A stretch of DNA of 64,000 bases from G963662905 sp965230045 (GTDB lineage Bacteria > Bacteroidota > Bacteroidia > Bacteroidales > WRLA01). The notes under the pieces were generated by a model. That model was not told the origin of the DNA. It worked only from the letters and a program-made list of their open reading frames with translations, and did not search any database. The translations under genes were made by a program, and so were the position numbers. Positions within the stretch are counted from its first letter, which is position 1. Every line of letters begins with the position of its first letter. This document shows, piece by piece, positions 27,390-36,532 of this stretch. Location of the stretch: the NCBI GenBank assembly GCA_965230045.1, contig OZ245940.1:248001-312000 (forward strand), in the 5' to 3' direction.

Positions 27390-28151
27390 ATGAGCGTTCA
27401 CGCGATTTATTTTAGTCCGGCAGGATCTACTAAGAAAATTGTCGAAAAAGTGGCCGAAGGAATATCTGCCGGTTTTGTTGCCCACGATATCACACAGGGA
27501 CTGAAAGAAGAGATTTTGTTGGATGATGCTGATGTTGCAGTGGTTGGTGTCCCTTCCTATTCAGGTCGTGTACCGGTTTTGGCAGCGCATTATTTATCGG
27601 AAATAGAAGCAAATGACGCTGCTTGTATTTTGGTTTGTGTGTATGGTAACCGTGCCTGGGAAGATACGCTTCTGGAGCTGAGTCAAATATGCAGAAAAAG
27701 CGGTTTTGCTGAAATCAGCGCTGCTGCTTTTATTGCGCGCCATTCCATTTTCCCTGATGTGGCAGCAAACCGGCCCAACAGGGCAGACATGGAGCAAGCG
27801 AGGAACTTTGGCGAAGAAAGCCTGAAATTGATAAAAGGAAATAAACACCATCATATCAATTTGCCGGGTAATATCCCTTTTGGTGAAATCCGGCGTGCGC
27901 CCTTTATCCCGGAAACTGATGATTGTTGCACACAGTGCGGATTATGCGCCTGCTTGTGTCCAACAGCAGCGATTGATCCCGCCGATGCAAAAAACACTCA
28001 TGCAGATCTTTGCATTTCCTGCGCCCGTTGTATTGAATACTGCCCGGTGAACGCCCGAAAATTTGCAGGTGCATTGTACGAAAAAAGCCAGGCGAATTTT
28101 AAAAAGCAATATGTTAGTAAAAAAGAAATTGAGCTGTTTTTTCCGGAATAA
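27390..28151 (+). CDS. EFR1-like flavodoxin-ferredoxin protein
   Basis: A 253-aa protein fusing an N-terminal flavodoxin-like domain (FSPAGSTKKIVEKVAEG phosphate loop, VVGVPSYSGRVPVL) to two C-terminal [4Fe-4S] clusters (CCTQCGLCACLCPTAAI and CISCARCIEYCPVNA). This layout matches the EFR1-type ferredoxins of anaerobes, which pass electrons between flavin and iron-sulfur centres. The partner enzyme cannot be inferred. It begins just after the mreB terminator and converges with nrfA. Confidence 0.85.
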   Translation: MSVHAIYFSPAGSTKKIVEKVAEGISAGFVAHDITQGLKEEILLDDADVAVVGVPSYSGRVPVLAAHYLSEIEANDAACILVCVYGNRAWEDTLLELSQICRKSGFAEISAAAFIARHSIFPDVAANRPNRADMEQARNFGEESLKLIKGNKHHHINLPGNIPFGEIRRAPFIPETDDCCTQCGLCACLCPTAAIDPADAKNTHADLCISCARCIEYCPVNARKFAGALYEKSQANFKKQYVSKKEIELFFPE

Positions 28152-28152
28152 A

Positions 28153-28188
28153 AAAAGAGCTTTCCCGGAAAGGGGGAAAAGCTCTTCC
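28153..28188 (-). terminator. Intrinsic terminator of the nrfHA unit
   Basis: A hairpin GAGCTTTTCCCCC / GGGAAAGCTC (minus strand), followed by seven Ts on the minus strand, lies just past the nrfA stop. Paired As upstream let it also work partly on the plus strand for the ferredoxin gene. Confidence 0.78.
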
Positions 28189-28209
28189 TAATTGATGTAT
28201 TGGAATCGT

Positions 28210-29727
28210 TTATTCTACAGTTGAAGTGTAGCGGATTTCCATTTTTGACTCACGCTCTCCGGCTTCTTTGTCCCATTTTGGAACCAGATTTTCCTTAAAT
28301 TTCTTTTTCTCTTCTTTCAGTTTTTCCATGGGTAAACCGATAAATTCCTGAGCTTTTGCTTTGGTAGAAATATCCGGATAGGGAATTTCTTCGTTCATTC
28401 CCAATTTGCTCAGCAGGCGGGCCAGCTTGATGCGGCCTTCCTGTGCAATGGTAATTCCTGTAGAAATCACCCTGCCAATTTCAACCGGCGAGTGGAAAGA
28501 ACCTCCATGTGATGCTGCAGCATAATCCCAGCGCCATTGCGCATGGCGTATATCCTGAAGGATGCCTTTCATTTGCTCTTCCGTTGCTCCGAGTTTCCAG
28601 GCTTCTCCGGCTTCAACATGGGCACGAACGATCAGCTCTTCCAGTTTGTCGCGGTTTTCAATGATCTTATCCTGACGCTCAAAAACATCCTCAATGAGCT
28701 GAGCTGTTTTTTCACGATGGCAAACCTGACATGAATTTTCAACATTATTGAGCGGGCTTTGGATGTGATGGTCTGTAAATTTCTGGCCCCCTTCCGACAT
28801 ATACGGCATATGACAATCGGCGCAACTTACACCACGCTCAGCATGAACTCCGGTAAGGTGTACTTCATAACCCGGATGTTGTGCTTTGAGCATGGGCGCT
28901 TTGCTGATGGCATGTGTCCAGTCTTTAAATTCCAGATTATCATAATACTCTTCCATGTCTTCTACACTCATTCCTTTATCCCAGGGGAAAGTGAGGTAAG
29001 CCGAACCTTCAGAGCCGGGACGTTTTTTATCGAAATAGTACTCAACATGGCATTGTGCACAAACCAAAGAACGCATTTCATTGTGGGTAAATGATGAGAT
29101 ATCTTTCCCTTGCCTTTGGAAGGCTTCAATAAGCGCGGGTCGGCTGATTTGAAGTTCCATGGTTTCGTTATTGTGGCAATCGGCGCAGCCAATCGGATTT
29201 ACAATTTCAGGGCCCAGACGCGACCATTTTCCGGTATAATATTCGGTTATTCCATCGGCATTCATTACGCGTGGCACATCCGGAGATTTACAAGTCCAGC
29301 AGGTAGTTGGCATTGGCCCGTCATCGGGGCCTGTAGGGCCACCGGTACGTAATGTGTTTCTCAGGTCTTCAATAGCGTATTTGTGGCCGCGACCCTGATT
29401 GTAGTCTTTGGCAAAACCATATCCGGCCCATAAAACAACAAGTCTTGGATCTACTTCCAGCATATCAATCATGGCACTGCCATTGTATTTGCTGCGGAAT
29501 GATGTATCTGCTGTTCTTGCCCAACTTTCGTATTCTTTGGGTGAATTTTTGCCCCAGACTTCGTTCCTGGGATCCCAATCGTCGATGATTACTTCTGGTT
29601 TATAAACATAATCTTTTTCGGCACGGCGCTCTGTGATGGAAGAAGCCAGCAAACCGAGGAAGAAAACAATAACCATGGTCACAATGAAAAGCAACCAATT
29701 CGTGAGTGAACTTTTTTTCTTTGCCAT
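28210..29727 (-). CDS. nrfA: Cytochrome c nitrite reductase, pentaheme NrfA
   Basis: A 505-aa enzyme that reduces nitrite to ammonium with six electrons. It has the catalytic haem motif CWTCK at residues 143-147 (Lys axial ligand) and four ordinary CxxCH sites: CADCH, CAQCH, CADCH and CQVCH. KAQHPGYEVHLTGVHAERGVSCADC is the expected region around the Ca/active site. The N-terminus has a hydrophobic helix (about residues 10-30) without a clear cleavage site, so the protein is probably membrane-anchored and periplasmic. nrfH lies 6 nt upstream. Confidence 0.96.
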   Translation of the reverse strand: MAKKKSSLTNWLLFIVTMVIVFFLGLLASSITERRAEKDYVYKPEVIIDDWDPRNEVWGKNSPKEYESWARTADTSFRSKYNGSAMIDMLEVDPRLVVLWAGYGFAKDYNQGRGHKYAIEDLRNTLRTGGPTGPDDGPMPTTCWTCKSPDVPRVMNADGITEYYTGKWSRLGPEIVNPIGCADCHNNETMELQISRPALIEAFQRQGKDISSFTHNEMRSLVCAQCHVEYYFDKKRPGSEGSAYLTFPWDKGMSVEDMEEYYDNLEFKDWTHAISKAPMLKAQHPGYEVHLTGVHAERGVSCADCHMPYMSEGGQKFTDHHIQSPLNNVENSCQVCHREKTAQLIEDVFERQDKIIENRDKLEELIVRAHVEAGEAWKLGATEEQMKGILQDIRHAQWRWDYAAASHGGSFHSPVEIGRVISTGITIAQEGRIKLARLLSKLGMNEEIPYPDISTKAKAQEFIGLPMEKLKEEKKKFKENLVPKWDKEAGERESKMEIRYTSTVE

Positions 29728-29733
29728 CTTGTT

Positions 29734-30321
29734 TTATTTTTTGTTTTGTGTAATTTTTTTGATCCATTCGGGGATTTCTACCCGTGTTTCAGGGATGCGT
29801 GCATTGGGCACGGACGAAAGTGAATTGACTCTTCCATGTGGTACTTCCCGGTGGCAGTCCCAGCATTGCCGGTCGGTACGGAATTGGTGGAAACTCTCCG
29901 TTTTTGCGAGCATATCAGTATCCGTAACCACGGCACTGTGGCAGCGCAGGCAGTTTTCCTGCACAACTGCTTTTCCGGCTTCTTTGATCTGTATTACCTG
30001 AGGCTCCTTGCGTAATGTAAACATGGTCGCATGGCGCATGCCATCCTGAGCCTTAAAATAATATTTCTCAACAGCATTGTCGTGTGGTACATGACAGTCG
30101 TTGCAAGTAGCCCTTTCGCGATGGGAACTGTGAAACCATGTGGCATACTGCGGGTTCATCACGTGGCAGTTGATACAGGTTTCGGGTTGATCGGAAAGGT
30201 AAGATGCAGCATTACTGATGTAAAACACGAAAAAGCCCAGACCAAAAAAAGCGCCCACCAATACAGCTACAGGCTTTTGCCAGGCCGGAGGAGGCAGGAT
30301 TTTTTTGAAGATGCTTTTCAT
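29734..30321 (-). CDS. nrfH: Tetrahaem quinol dehydrogenase NrfH
   Basis: A 195-aa NapC/NirT-family protein with one N-terminal membrane helix (VAVLVGAFFGLGFFVFYI) and four haem sites (CINCH, CNDCH, CLRCH, CWDCH). It oxidises menaquinol and passes electrons to NrfA. A Met after the first haem (CINCHVMNPQ) suits the unusual Met ligation known in NrfH. Gene order nrfH-nrfA with 6 nt spacing is canonical. Confidence 0.95.
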   Translation of the reverse strand: MKSIFKKILPPPAWQKPVAVLVGAFFGLGFFVFYISNAASYLSDQPETCINCHVMNPQYATWFHSSHRERATCNDCHVPHDNAVEKYYFKAQDGMRHATMFTLRKEPQVIQIKEAGKAVVQENCLRCHSAVVTDTDMLAKTESFHQFRTDRQCWDCHREVPHGRVNSLSSVPNARIPETRVEIPEWIKKITQNKK

Positions 30322-30347
30322 AACAACAGCTTTATAAGGTTTTGCAT

Positions 30348-31643
30348 TTATTGATTTGCGCTCTTAAAAAATGTAGGCTTGAAAGTGATCATCACCCATG
30401 CCCAGTTGTTGGAGTTTTCATGGTTTCCGCCTTTGATGGCCTGCATGCTTTCTGTGGCAAACATCTGCGAATAACCGGCACTGAACACCATCGTTTTTGA
30501 AGCAGCATAAGTCATGGAGAAATCTATCTCTGTTCCGAGTCCACTGTCCATTGACTTCCAATTGTCCTCTTCCTCCATTATTGCCAAATCAGCAGCCACC
30601 ATAAAATAATGCGGTACTAATTTAAAACTAATTTTGTTGATTTTCAAGCTTAAAGGAAGATTTATATCGATTAAGCCATTGCTGCCTGAATAGTTGCCTA
30701 CATAGAAATAATCCATCCAGCCATTGAATTTATGGTTTGTTCCATAAAGTGGAGTGAATGATTTATCATCGGCGGAGGCATCTGCCTGGTCTTTTGAACT
30801 GGTTCCGGAAAGATATTCACCACCAATACCTAAACTGAATTTGTCGTTGACATTAAAGTTGATGCCTGCACCAAAATACATGGCGGAAAGCTCACGGTTT
30901 GATTTATTTTTTCCCATCTGGGCATAAAAAGCTGCATTCGCGCTTATGGCTCCGTCTTTATAAGTTAAACGTGGACCAACAGTTTGGCTACAGGCAACCT
31001 TTTGTGTAAGGCTATCGGCCTGATATGCCATGCCATTGTTTAATGCCAGAAAGCTGAGCCCGATTTTATTGAAATTTCCATGATACCATAAATAAGCAAA
31101 ACGCTTATAACTGTTTACCGTATAGTCTTGTTTAAAAAGGCTTTCGCCATTGTTATTGTAGGCCAAACCTACATCAATCCGGTGCTTTTCAGAAGGCATG
31201 TATTTTATTATTGCCGCATCATGGCTACGTGCCTGCTGAGCCCAGCCTACGCTACCAAAAATACGCTGGTCGTCATAGATAATCTCCTGCCGACCGACCT
31301 TTACCGAAAGTTTTTGGCTGATGAAGGCTTCACCCCATGCTTCATGAATGGCAGGGCCATAAACATCTGAATTATTGAGCTGCGGCACATCGCCCCATAC
31401 ACGAACATCCTGAATAACCAAACCCAGGCGGAAATTTTCATTTTTATAAAATGCGTTCAGGCGGGTACGCTGCGAAACGAATGCCGCAGGATCGATATCA
31501 TCGGGAGCAAGTGTTTTATAACCATGCCTCATCTCGAAGCGTGGGCGCAGTTCACCGCTTATGGTTACCTCCTGTGCAATTCCCATTGCCGGAAGTAAGA
31601 TTGCTGCAATAAGCAATAGTCTGAATAAATGTTCTTTTTTCAT
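30348..31643 (-). CDS. Outer-membrane beta-barrel porin (alginate-export-like)
   Basis: The start is placed at the internal Met (31643) because it gives a clean signal peptide, KKEHLFRLLLIAAILLPAMG-IAQ; a longer frame from 31688 adds 15 charged residues. The mature protein starts EVTISGELRPRFEMRHGY and has alternating amphipathic strands throughout, including KVGRQEIIYDDQRIFGS, typical of alginate-export-family barrels. It sits 26 nt upstream of nrfH in the nitrite-reduction unit. An inference is that it passes nitrite, nitrate or another small anion, but substrate specificity cannot be read. Confidence 0.75.
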   Translation of the reverse strand: MKKEHLFRLLLIAAILLPAMGIAQEVTISGELRPRFEMRHGYKTLAPDDIDPAAFVSQRTRLNAFYKNENFRLGLVIQDVRVWGDVPQLNNSDVYGPAIHEAWGEAFISQKLSVKVGRQEIIYDDQRIFGSVGWAQQARSHDAAIIKYMPSEKHRIDVGLAYNNNGESLFKQDYTVNSYKRFAYLWYHGNFNKIGLSFLALNNGMAYQADSLTQKVACSQTVGPRLTYKDGAISANAAFYAQMGKNKSNRELSAMYFGAGINFNVNDKFSLGIGGEYLSGTSSKDQADASADDKSFTPLYGTNHKFNGWMDYFYVGNYSGSNGLIDINLPLSLKINKISFKLVPHYFMVAADLAIMEEEDNWKSMDSGLGTEIDFSMTYAASKTMVFSAGYSQMFATESMQAIKGGNHENSNNWAWVMITFKPTFFKSANQ

Positions 31644-31680
31644 AATGCGTCTGTTATGCTCTTGTTTTTTAAATATATAA

Positions 31681-31692
31681 GTATTCAAATAC
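31681..31692. promoter_or_regulatory. 12-bp palindrome upstream of porin-nrfHA (candidate operator)
   Basis: GTATTCAAATAC is a 12-bp near-palindrome 38 nt upstream of the chosen porin start. On the opposite strand it reads GTATTTGAATAC, one base different from the site at 33891-33902 upstream of ccs1. Two such sites in one functional module suggest a shared regulator. The TATTTG core also resembles a Bacteroidota -7 box, which could be the alternative explanation. Confidence 0.4.
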
Positions 31693-31837
31693 CCAATAAC
31701 AAAAATATAGATTATTCTGAATTATTCAAGCATTTAGGAAGAAGAATACTTAATTTATACGCGATTTAAATAACAATAGATTAGGGATTTAGCCTAATAA
31801 CTGTTGAAATGATATAAATGAATGCTATAGCTCGGAA

Positions 31838-32635
31838 TCAACTGCCATATACATGAACACTGTTTTGAGCTGAAGGGAGGTAGTTAACGCCGAACCAGCA
31901 AATCAACAATATGGCAAATGAGAATGCCAAAACATAAAGTGCAGCAATATTGTGCTTTTTCTTGTTTATTCTGAAATGAATGTACAAAAGATAGGTCATC
32001 CAGGTGAGGAAAGCCCAGGTTTCTTTGGGGTCCCAGGTCCAGTAATGTCCCCAGGCTTCTTTGGCCCATAGTGCTCCAAACAAAAGGCCGAAGGTTAAGA
32101 AGGCAAAACCAATGTACACGATATTGTCGGCCAGCAAAAGGCTGTCAGAGCTGTCTTTGCCTTTGTAATGCAGGTATAGTCCTTTAAGCCCGATGAGTGA
32201 ACTGACAGCCAGAAAAGCATATCCAATAATATAAACGATTACATGGGGTATGAACCAAGGGCTTTGCAGCGCCGGCATCAGGCTTTTGTCAAAAGTATCC
32301 GGTTTCAGCATATTGATTATCAGGAAAAGAATGGCCATAAGAATGGTGTAGGCCAGCAGCCATTTTAATTTCCATCGATAATATAGCACGATGCCTGTTG
32401 CTGCGATAAAAACAGAATACCATAAACGTGTTTCGCCCAAAGTGCGGAATGGCGGGCGCTCGAGGCTGATCCATAATCCTGTGGTAAATATCAGCAGCAG
32501 GATCATTCCGGCAAGCAAAAAAGTTCCGCTTAACCATTTATTTTTAGATCCTTTTCCAAAATATTCCAGAAGCAAAGCAACAATCCAAAGTGCTGTGCTC
32601 AATATGGCGAAAGTGTTGAAATTTATCCAGTTCAT
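31838..32635 (-). CDS. ccsA: Cytochrome c biogenesis protein CcsA/ResC-type (haem handling)
   Basis: The start at 32635 is preferred because it overlaps the ccs1 stop as ATGA and begins directly with a membrane helix; a longer frame from 32764 lies inside ccs1. The protein of about 265 aa has roughly eight membrane helices and the tryptophan-rich haem-binding motif WGHYWTWDPKETWAFLTW with flanking His residues. With Ccs1 it forms the system II synthase that attaches haem to periplasmic cytochromes, here needed for NrfA and NrfH. Confidence 0.9.
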   Translation of the reverse strand: MNWINFNTFAILSTALWIVALLLEYFGKGSKNKWLSGTFLLAGMILLLIFTTGLWISLERPPFRTLGETRLWYSVFIAATGIVLYYRWKLKWLLAYTILMAILFLIINMLKPDTFDKSLMPALQSPWFIPHVIVYIIGYAFLAVSSLIGLKGLYLHYKGKDSSDSLLLADNIVYIGFAFLTFGLLFGALWAKEAWGHYWTWDPKETWAFLTWMTYLLYIHFRINKKKHNIAALYVLAFSFAILLICWFGVNYLPSAQNSVHVYGS

Positions 32636-33876
32636 TTTGATTGTTTTTTGTTTTTGCCCATCCAAACCAGGTAAACAGAGCCCAGCAGAACCATAAAAAT
32701 TCCTGTATAAACGGCGGGCAGCCAGGGATCCCTTACCATTTGTAAAATGCTGATCTGCGACCAACGCCCCATTTTTTCGTTATAACCAATTTGGTAGATA
32801 TCCCAGCCGGCGATGGATACTGGTTGATTTACTTTAATGGTGAAGTCTTCATAATCGTCCATAGACCGGAAAAAACGTATATCAGAGCTGAATTCCTTTG
32901 GAGCGGCTATGCTTAAAACCACGGCTTCCTGACCGGATAAATGGAGATATACCGGCTTTTGGTTGAAACTGCCATTGCTTACCCAACCTTTTGCTTTTTT
33001 CTGGTTTATTTTATTTTCAGCCATTACAAAAAGCGCGGGTACTGCGCCCATTTCGTTGCTGGGTATAAAGCCTAAACTGTCTGGTGCTGCAAGGGGTAGA
33101 TATTTTGATACGCAAATTTCCCAGTCTCCGGATTGAAAAACGAGCCCGTCATAGACTTCGGGAAGCATCCCATCCTTGTCCATCAGAAATGTTGATGTGC
33201 TTTTGTCCATCAAACCAATTTTTGGCGGGTACTCTTCAATTTTAAAATCGATAAGCTTTATAGCAAAAGGCATTTGATGTACATTTCCAAAATCATCTAC
33301 GGTATTAAATTCTGCACGGCCTTCCAGCAGGCGCATATTTCGCTTTTCTACATCGGCAGATCCCATTGAAGCGGCAATAAGCATCATAAACAGCCCGGCA
33401 TGATTGAGGAAAAAGGCAAGGTTTTTCAAAGAGAAGGGCAGAAGGCGTCGCCAGATGGCAAATGACAAAACCAAAAGCAGGTAAAAAGAAACCAAAAAAT
33501 ATGGCCAGCCCGAAGTAACATCATGCAATCCCAGCTTCCCGCTTAATGAGTTTGGATCACCACCGCCCTGTGAAATAAACCCCATAATTAATATCAGGAA
33601 TGTTATCACGGAAATAGCAGAAATCGCTGCGGAGGTGCCTGATATCCATTTTATGAAAGACGAATTTTTGAAGCCAAACCAGGCCACGAAAGTTAGTGCT
33701 GTAAACGATAATATAATATACAGGTTCATGGGCCAGCGCGGCATTACAGGCCCGGTTCCGGGGCTCAAATACTCAAGAATGAAGCCCATAAACAAAATGG
33801 TGAAAGCAATGGTGAAACTTTCGCCCAGTTTCCATGGGTATTCCCAAAAGGCTTTTTTTTCTGATTTTTGCGACAT
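32632..33876 (-). CDS. ccs1: Cytochrome c biogenesis protein Ccs1/ResB-type
   Basis: A 414-aa ResB-domain protein with N-terminal helices, a large periplasmic domain (about residues 170-375) and one C-terminal helix (PAVYTGIFMVLLGSVYLVWM). FFLNHAGLFMMLIAASMG includes the conserved His. It works with CcsA as a system II cytochrome c synthase. The genes are separate, whereas many Bacteroidota have a fused CcsBA. It is the first gene of the unit ccs1-ccsA-porin-nrfH-nrfA. Confidence 0.88.
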   Translation of the reverse strand: MSQKSEKKAFWEYPWKLGESFTIAFTILFMGFILEYLSPGTGPVMPRWPMNLYIILSFTALTFVAWFGFKNSSFIKWISGTSAAISAISVITFLILIMGFISQGGGDPNSLSGKLGLHDVTSGWPYFLVSFYLLLVLSFAIWRRLLPFSLKNLAFFLNHAGLFMMLIAASMGSADVEKRNMRLLEGRAEFNTVDDFGNVHQMPFAIKLIDFKIEEYPPKIGLMDKSTSTFLMDKDGMLPEVYDGLVFQSGDWEICVSKYLPLAAPDSLGFIPSNEMGAVPALFVMAENKINQKKAKGWVSNGSFNQKPVYLHLSGQEAVVLSIAAPKEFSSDIRFFRSMDDYEDFTIKVNQPVSIAGWDIYQIGYNEKMGRWSQISILQMVRDPWLPAVYTGIFMVLLGSVYLVWMGKNKKQSK

Positions 33877-33890
33877 AAGGATATTATCTG

Positions 33891-33902
33891 GTATTTGAGT
33901 AC
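33891..33902. promoter_or_regulatory. 12-bp palindrome upstream of ccs1 (candidate operator)
   Basis: GTATTTGAGTAC lies 14 nt upstream of the ccs1 start and matches the site before the porin (GTATTTGAATAC on one strand) at 11 of 12 bases. It would overlap or follow the core promoter and could be a repressor or activator site. Confidence 0.4.
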
Positions 33903-33999
33903 CAAAATTACAAAAAATTTAATGCAATGGCTTTTTGAGCACAAAAAAAAGCACAGCAGAAAAATTTGCTATGCTCTTAATGGGTTATATGTAACCTGA

Positions 34000-35028
34000 T
34001 TATTTCCTGCTTAAATAAGCTTCAACTCTTGTCGCAACATTAAGTTCCAGGTTGCGGTACCAGAAAGCATAGTCAAAACGGTGATAAACACCGGGACTGT
34101 ATGGCCCGATTACCAGTGTGTCAACAATATTTGTTGTCAGGGCTGTTTTATCCTCCGGAATAATTTGGATCTGCGCACCACAATAATTCGGGATTTCGCG
34201 GATTAGTTCCCCGGTTTCGTCATTATAAAAGCGTGCGCCGAGGTTTTGCAGTGAATCTGCCGGCGTGTCATCCGTTTTCCAGTTGAGCGGATTGATGCAA
34301 TGTGCTCCGGACATAAGCATCGGGCCGCCTTCAGAGGTTGTGGACTGTGTGTTATAGGTAATAACAACACCAATGTCGTCAGCTCCCTGCGCTGCGGCAA
34401 GCCCGGCCAGTTGCAGGTCGGAATCTGTAACCGTATAACCTATGAGATAGGCGGCTACCATTCTGTCGCGTAAAGCCTGATCGTTGCCAAAACGATTTTT
34501 AATCAGTTCAATTAGCGCCATAGTGCCCTGGCTGTGGCCTGCAATAATAAATGGCCTGCCGGGATTAATCTTTGTGATATAATATTCAAAGGCATCCTGC
34601 ACATCAACGGCCCCTTGTTTAAATTCTTTGGTATCGGTTGCCAGTCCGCCTTCGGGCATTTGCACATTGGTGGACATCTGCCTGTAAAAAGGAGCAAAAA
34701 CATTGGCGCTGCCTTGAAAAACGCTGGCCTGTGCTTTGAAAATCCCTTCTGCCAGGGCGCGTTCTGCATCGTCATAAATGTCCATGGCACCGCTTTCGTT
34801 GGAACTTACGGTTGGATACACATAAAAAACATCCACGGATTTGGTAATGTCGGGCTGAGCAAGCCAGGTAATGCCTTCGCTGTAGTTCAAGCCGGTATCT
34901 TCTTCCTGCTGTTCGTCCTCTTCATCATCGCCACATCCCGTCAGGGGAAAGGTAAAAAGGGAAAGGCTCAGTAATATCAGCCCGCTTATAAGGATAAGCT
35001 TTCGTGTACTTCGTTTTTTGTTGATCAT
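34000..35028 (-). CDS. DUF3089-family alpha/beta-hydrolase lipoprotein
   Basis: A 342-aa protein with a lipoprotein signal ending LFTFPLTGC at about Cys32 and then an acid-rich stretch DDEEDEQQEED, which in Bacteroidota favours export to the cell surface. The hydrolase core has FYVYPTVSSNESG, VFAPFYRQM and the nucleophile elbow IAGHSQGTMALIEL. Conserved domain features match DUF3089. It is a tandem paralogue of the next gene upstream, 7 nt away. The substrate is unknown; a lipase or esterase role is possible. Confidence 0.82.
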   Translation of the reverse strand: MINKKRSTRKLILISGLILLSLSLFTFPLTGCGDDEEDEQQEEDTGLNYSEGITWLAQPDITKSVDVFYVYPTVSSNESGAMDIYDDAERALAEGIFKAQASVFQGSANVFAPFYRQMSTNVQMPEGGLATDTKEFKQGAVDVQDAFEYYITKINPGRPFIIAGHSQGTMALIELIKNRFGNDQALRDRMVAAYLIGYTVTDSDLQLAGLAAAQGADDIGVVITYNTQSTTSEGGPMLMSGAHCINPLNWKTDDTPADSLQNLGARFYNDETGELIREIPNYCGAQIQIIPEDKTALTTNIVDTLVIGPYSPGVYHRFDYAFWYRNLELNVATRVEAYLSRK

Positions 35029-35035
35029 TTTGCTT

Positions 35036-36151
35036 TTATTTAGGTTGGTTAAAATAAGTATCTATTCGGGTTTTCGCGTTTTGCTTTAGGTTATCATAAA
35101 AAATAGCATAATCAAAAATGTGATATATCCCTTTCGGGAAAGTAACACTGGAAACGGGAAGCTCATCAGGATTTGTGATGTCGGTTACTACCAGGGCATT
35201 GCCTTTTTTCTGTGCCGCGGCAAAATGCGGATAGCGCGTGGGTTGGCCGGGATTTTCTTTATGATAAAAAACGGCACCCAGATTTTCAGAAGCGGGGGCA
35301 AAGCAGGTATCGGTTTTCCACGAAAGCGGATTGACAACATAAGAGCCTTCGCGAATCGTCGGGCCTTGTTTTTCTTTGCCGGGTTCATCGGAAATGCTAT
35401 TGTAAGTGATAAAACAAGAGGTTTCATCCGCATTTTGACTGATCCTGATCAAAGGGTTAGCCTTCAGGTCTTCGGGCGTAATAGAGTACCCGATGATGTA
35501 GGCAGCAATTATGTTTTTGATAGATTCCGCATCACCGCAAAGAAGCTCACCGGCCTTTGCCAGCTCCAGTGTGCGCACCGAACCCTGACTGTGTGCCGCC
35601 AGAATAATGGGACGTTCGCCTTTATTGAAGTGCTTCAGGAAATATTCAAAAGCACGGATGAGGTCGTTTTGCCCCAGATTAAAAACCGGGCGCGCTTCGG
35701 TGAGCATAATGGGATTGATTTTCACATTGTTTTGGCGGTAGTAGGGTGCATAAACATTGGCCAGACCATCAAAAATACTCGCCTGCGAAACCAGTGTCCA
35801 GTTTGCTTCTGCACGTAAAGTCTGGTTTTCTGTATCCATTAAATAGGTCGAATCATCAGAAAGTATAGTGGGATAGACCCAAAATACATCAACCGGTTGT
35901 TTTTCCTTGCTGTAGAAATCCGGCAAAGGAAGCCAGCTCTCAGCTTTTGAGTAATCAGGAGCAGGCGGCACATCCGATTGTGGATCAAAGGCTGGCAATT
36001 TTTGCGGAATGCCCAGTTCTTTTCCTGAGAGTTTTTCCAATTCTGTTGGGTTTGATGTTGTATTTGTGTTCATACATGAGGTGTACATTATAGCATAAAC
36101 AATTATGATGGTAATTGTACCCAATGCCTTATAGTAAGAATTATTTTTCAT
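35036..36151 (-). CDS. DUF3089-family alpha/beta-hydrolase, paralogue
   Basis: A 371-aa protein homologous to its downstream neighbour. It has VFWVYPTILSDDS, VYAPYYRQNNVKI and the nucleophile elbow LAAHSQGSVRTLELA. The N-terminus has a hydrophobic segment ending in VYAIMYTSC, a plausible lipobox. It probably arose by tandem duplication and the two are co-transcribed. Sequence divergence is substantial, so their substrates may differ. Confidence 0.8.
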   Translation of the reverse strand: MKNNSYYKALGTITIIIVYAIMYTSCMNTNTTSNPTELEKLSGKELGIPQKLPAFDPQSDVPPAPDYSKAESWLPLPDFYSKEKQPVDVFWVYPTILSDDSTYLMDTENQTLRAEANWTLVSQASIFDGLANVYAPYYRQNNVKINPIMLTEARPVFNLGQNDLIRAFEYFLKHFNKGERPIILAAHSQGSVRTLELAKAGELLCGDAESIKNIIAAYIIGYSITPEDLKANPLIRISQNADETSCFITYNSISDEPGKEKQGPTIREGSYVVNPLSWKTDTCFAPASENLGAVFYHKENPGQPTRYPHFAAAQKKGNALVVTDITNPDELPVSSVTFPKGIYHIFDYAIFYDNLKQNAKTRIDTYFNQPK

Positions 36152-36532
36152 GATAATTATTATTGAATTTGAACGTCATTTTAGGTTTAATCCATTTATA
36201 TACAATAATATATCGTATATAAATATGTACAAAAACGAAAGTTTTACAAAAATGATTCATAGATTTTCAGCAGTATTTTGCTAAACAAATTTATATAAAA
36301 AATCTTCATAAGCAAGTATATTTTTGTTTTGAACCTTTTTGCTGCGGTACGTAAAGCTGTGGAATAAAAGATAGGGGCATTTTGAGGGCTTCTGTACGCA
36401 AACGGACAATTCGTGTGCCTGAATGAACATAAATACCGGAAAACAGAAGGTCGTTCATCTATATTATATTGAATAACAATAACTTGTATTGTTTGGCACG
36501 CTTTTTAAATTAATTTGTAGAAAACCTGGAAT
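36152..36532. other. Gene-free 381-bp AT-rich divergent promoter region
   Basis: This stretch separates the divergent DUF3089 pair and the small-gene pair. It is very AT-rich, with alternating TATATA near 36200, and contains a TATTTTTG at 36319-36326 that matches the Bacteroidota -7 consensus without a clear -33 partner. I see no gene, repeat or RNA. Confidence 0.5.
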
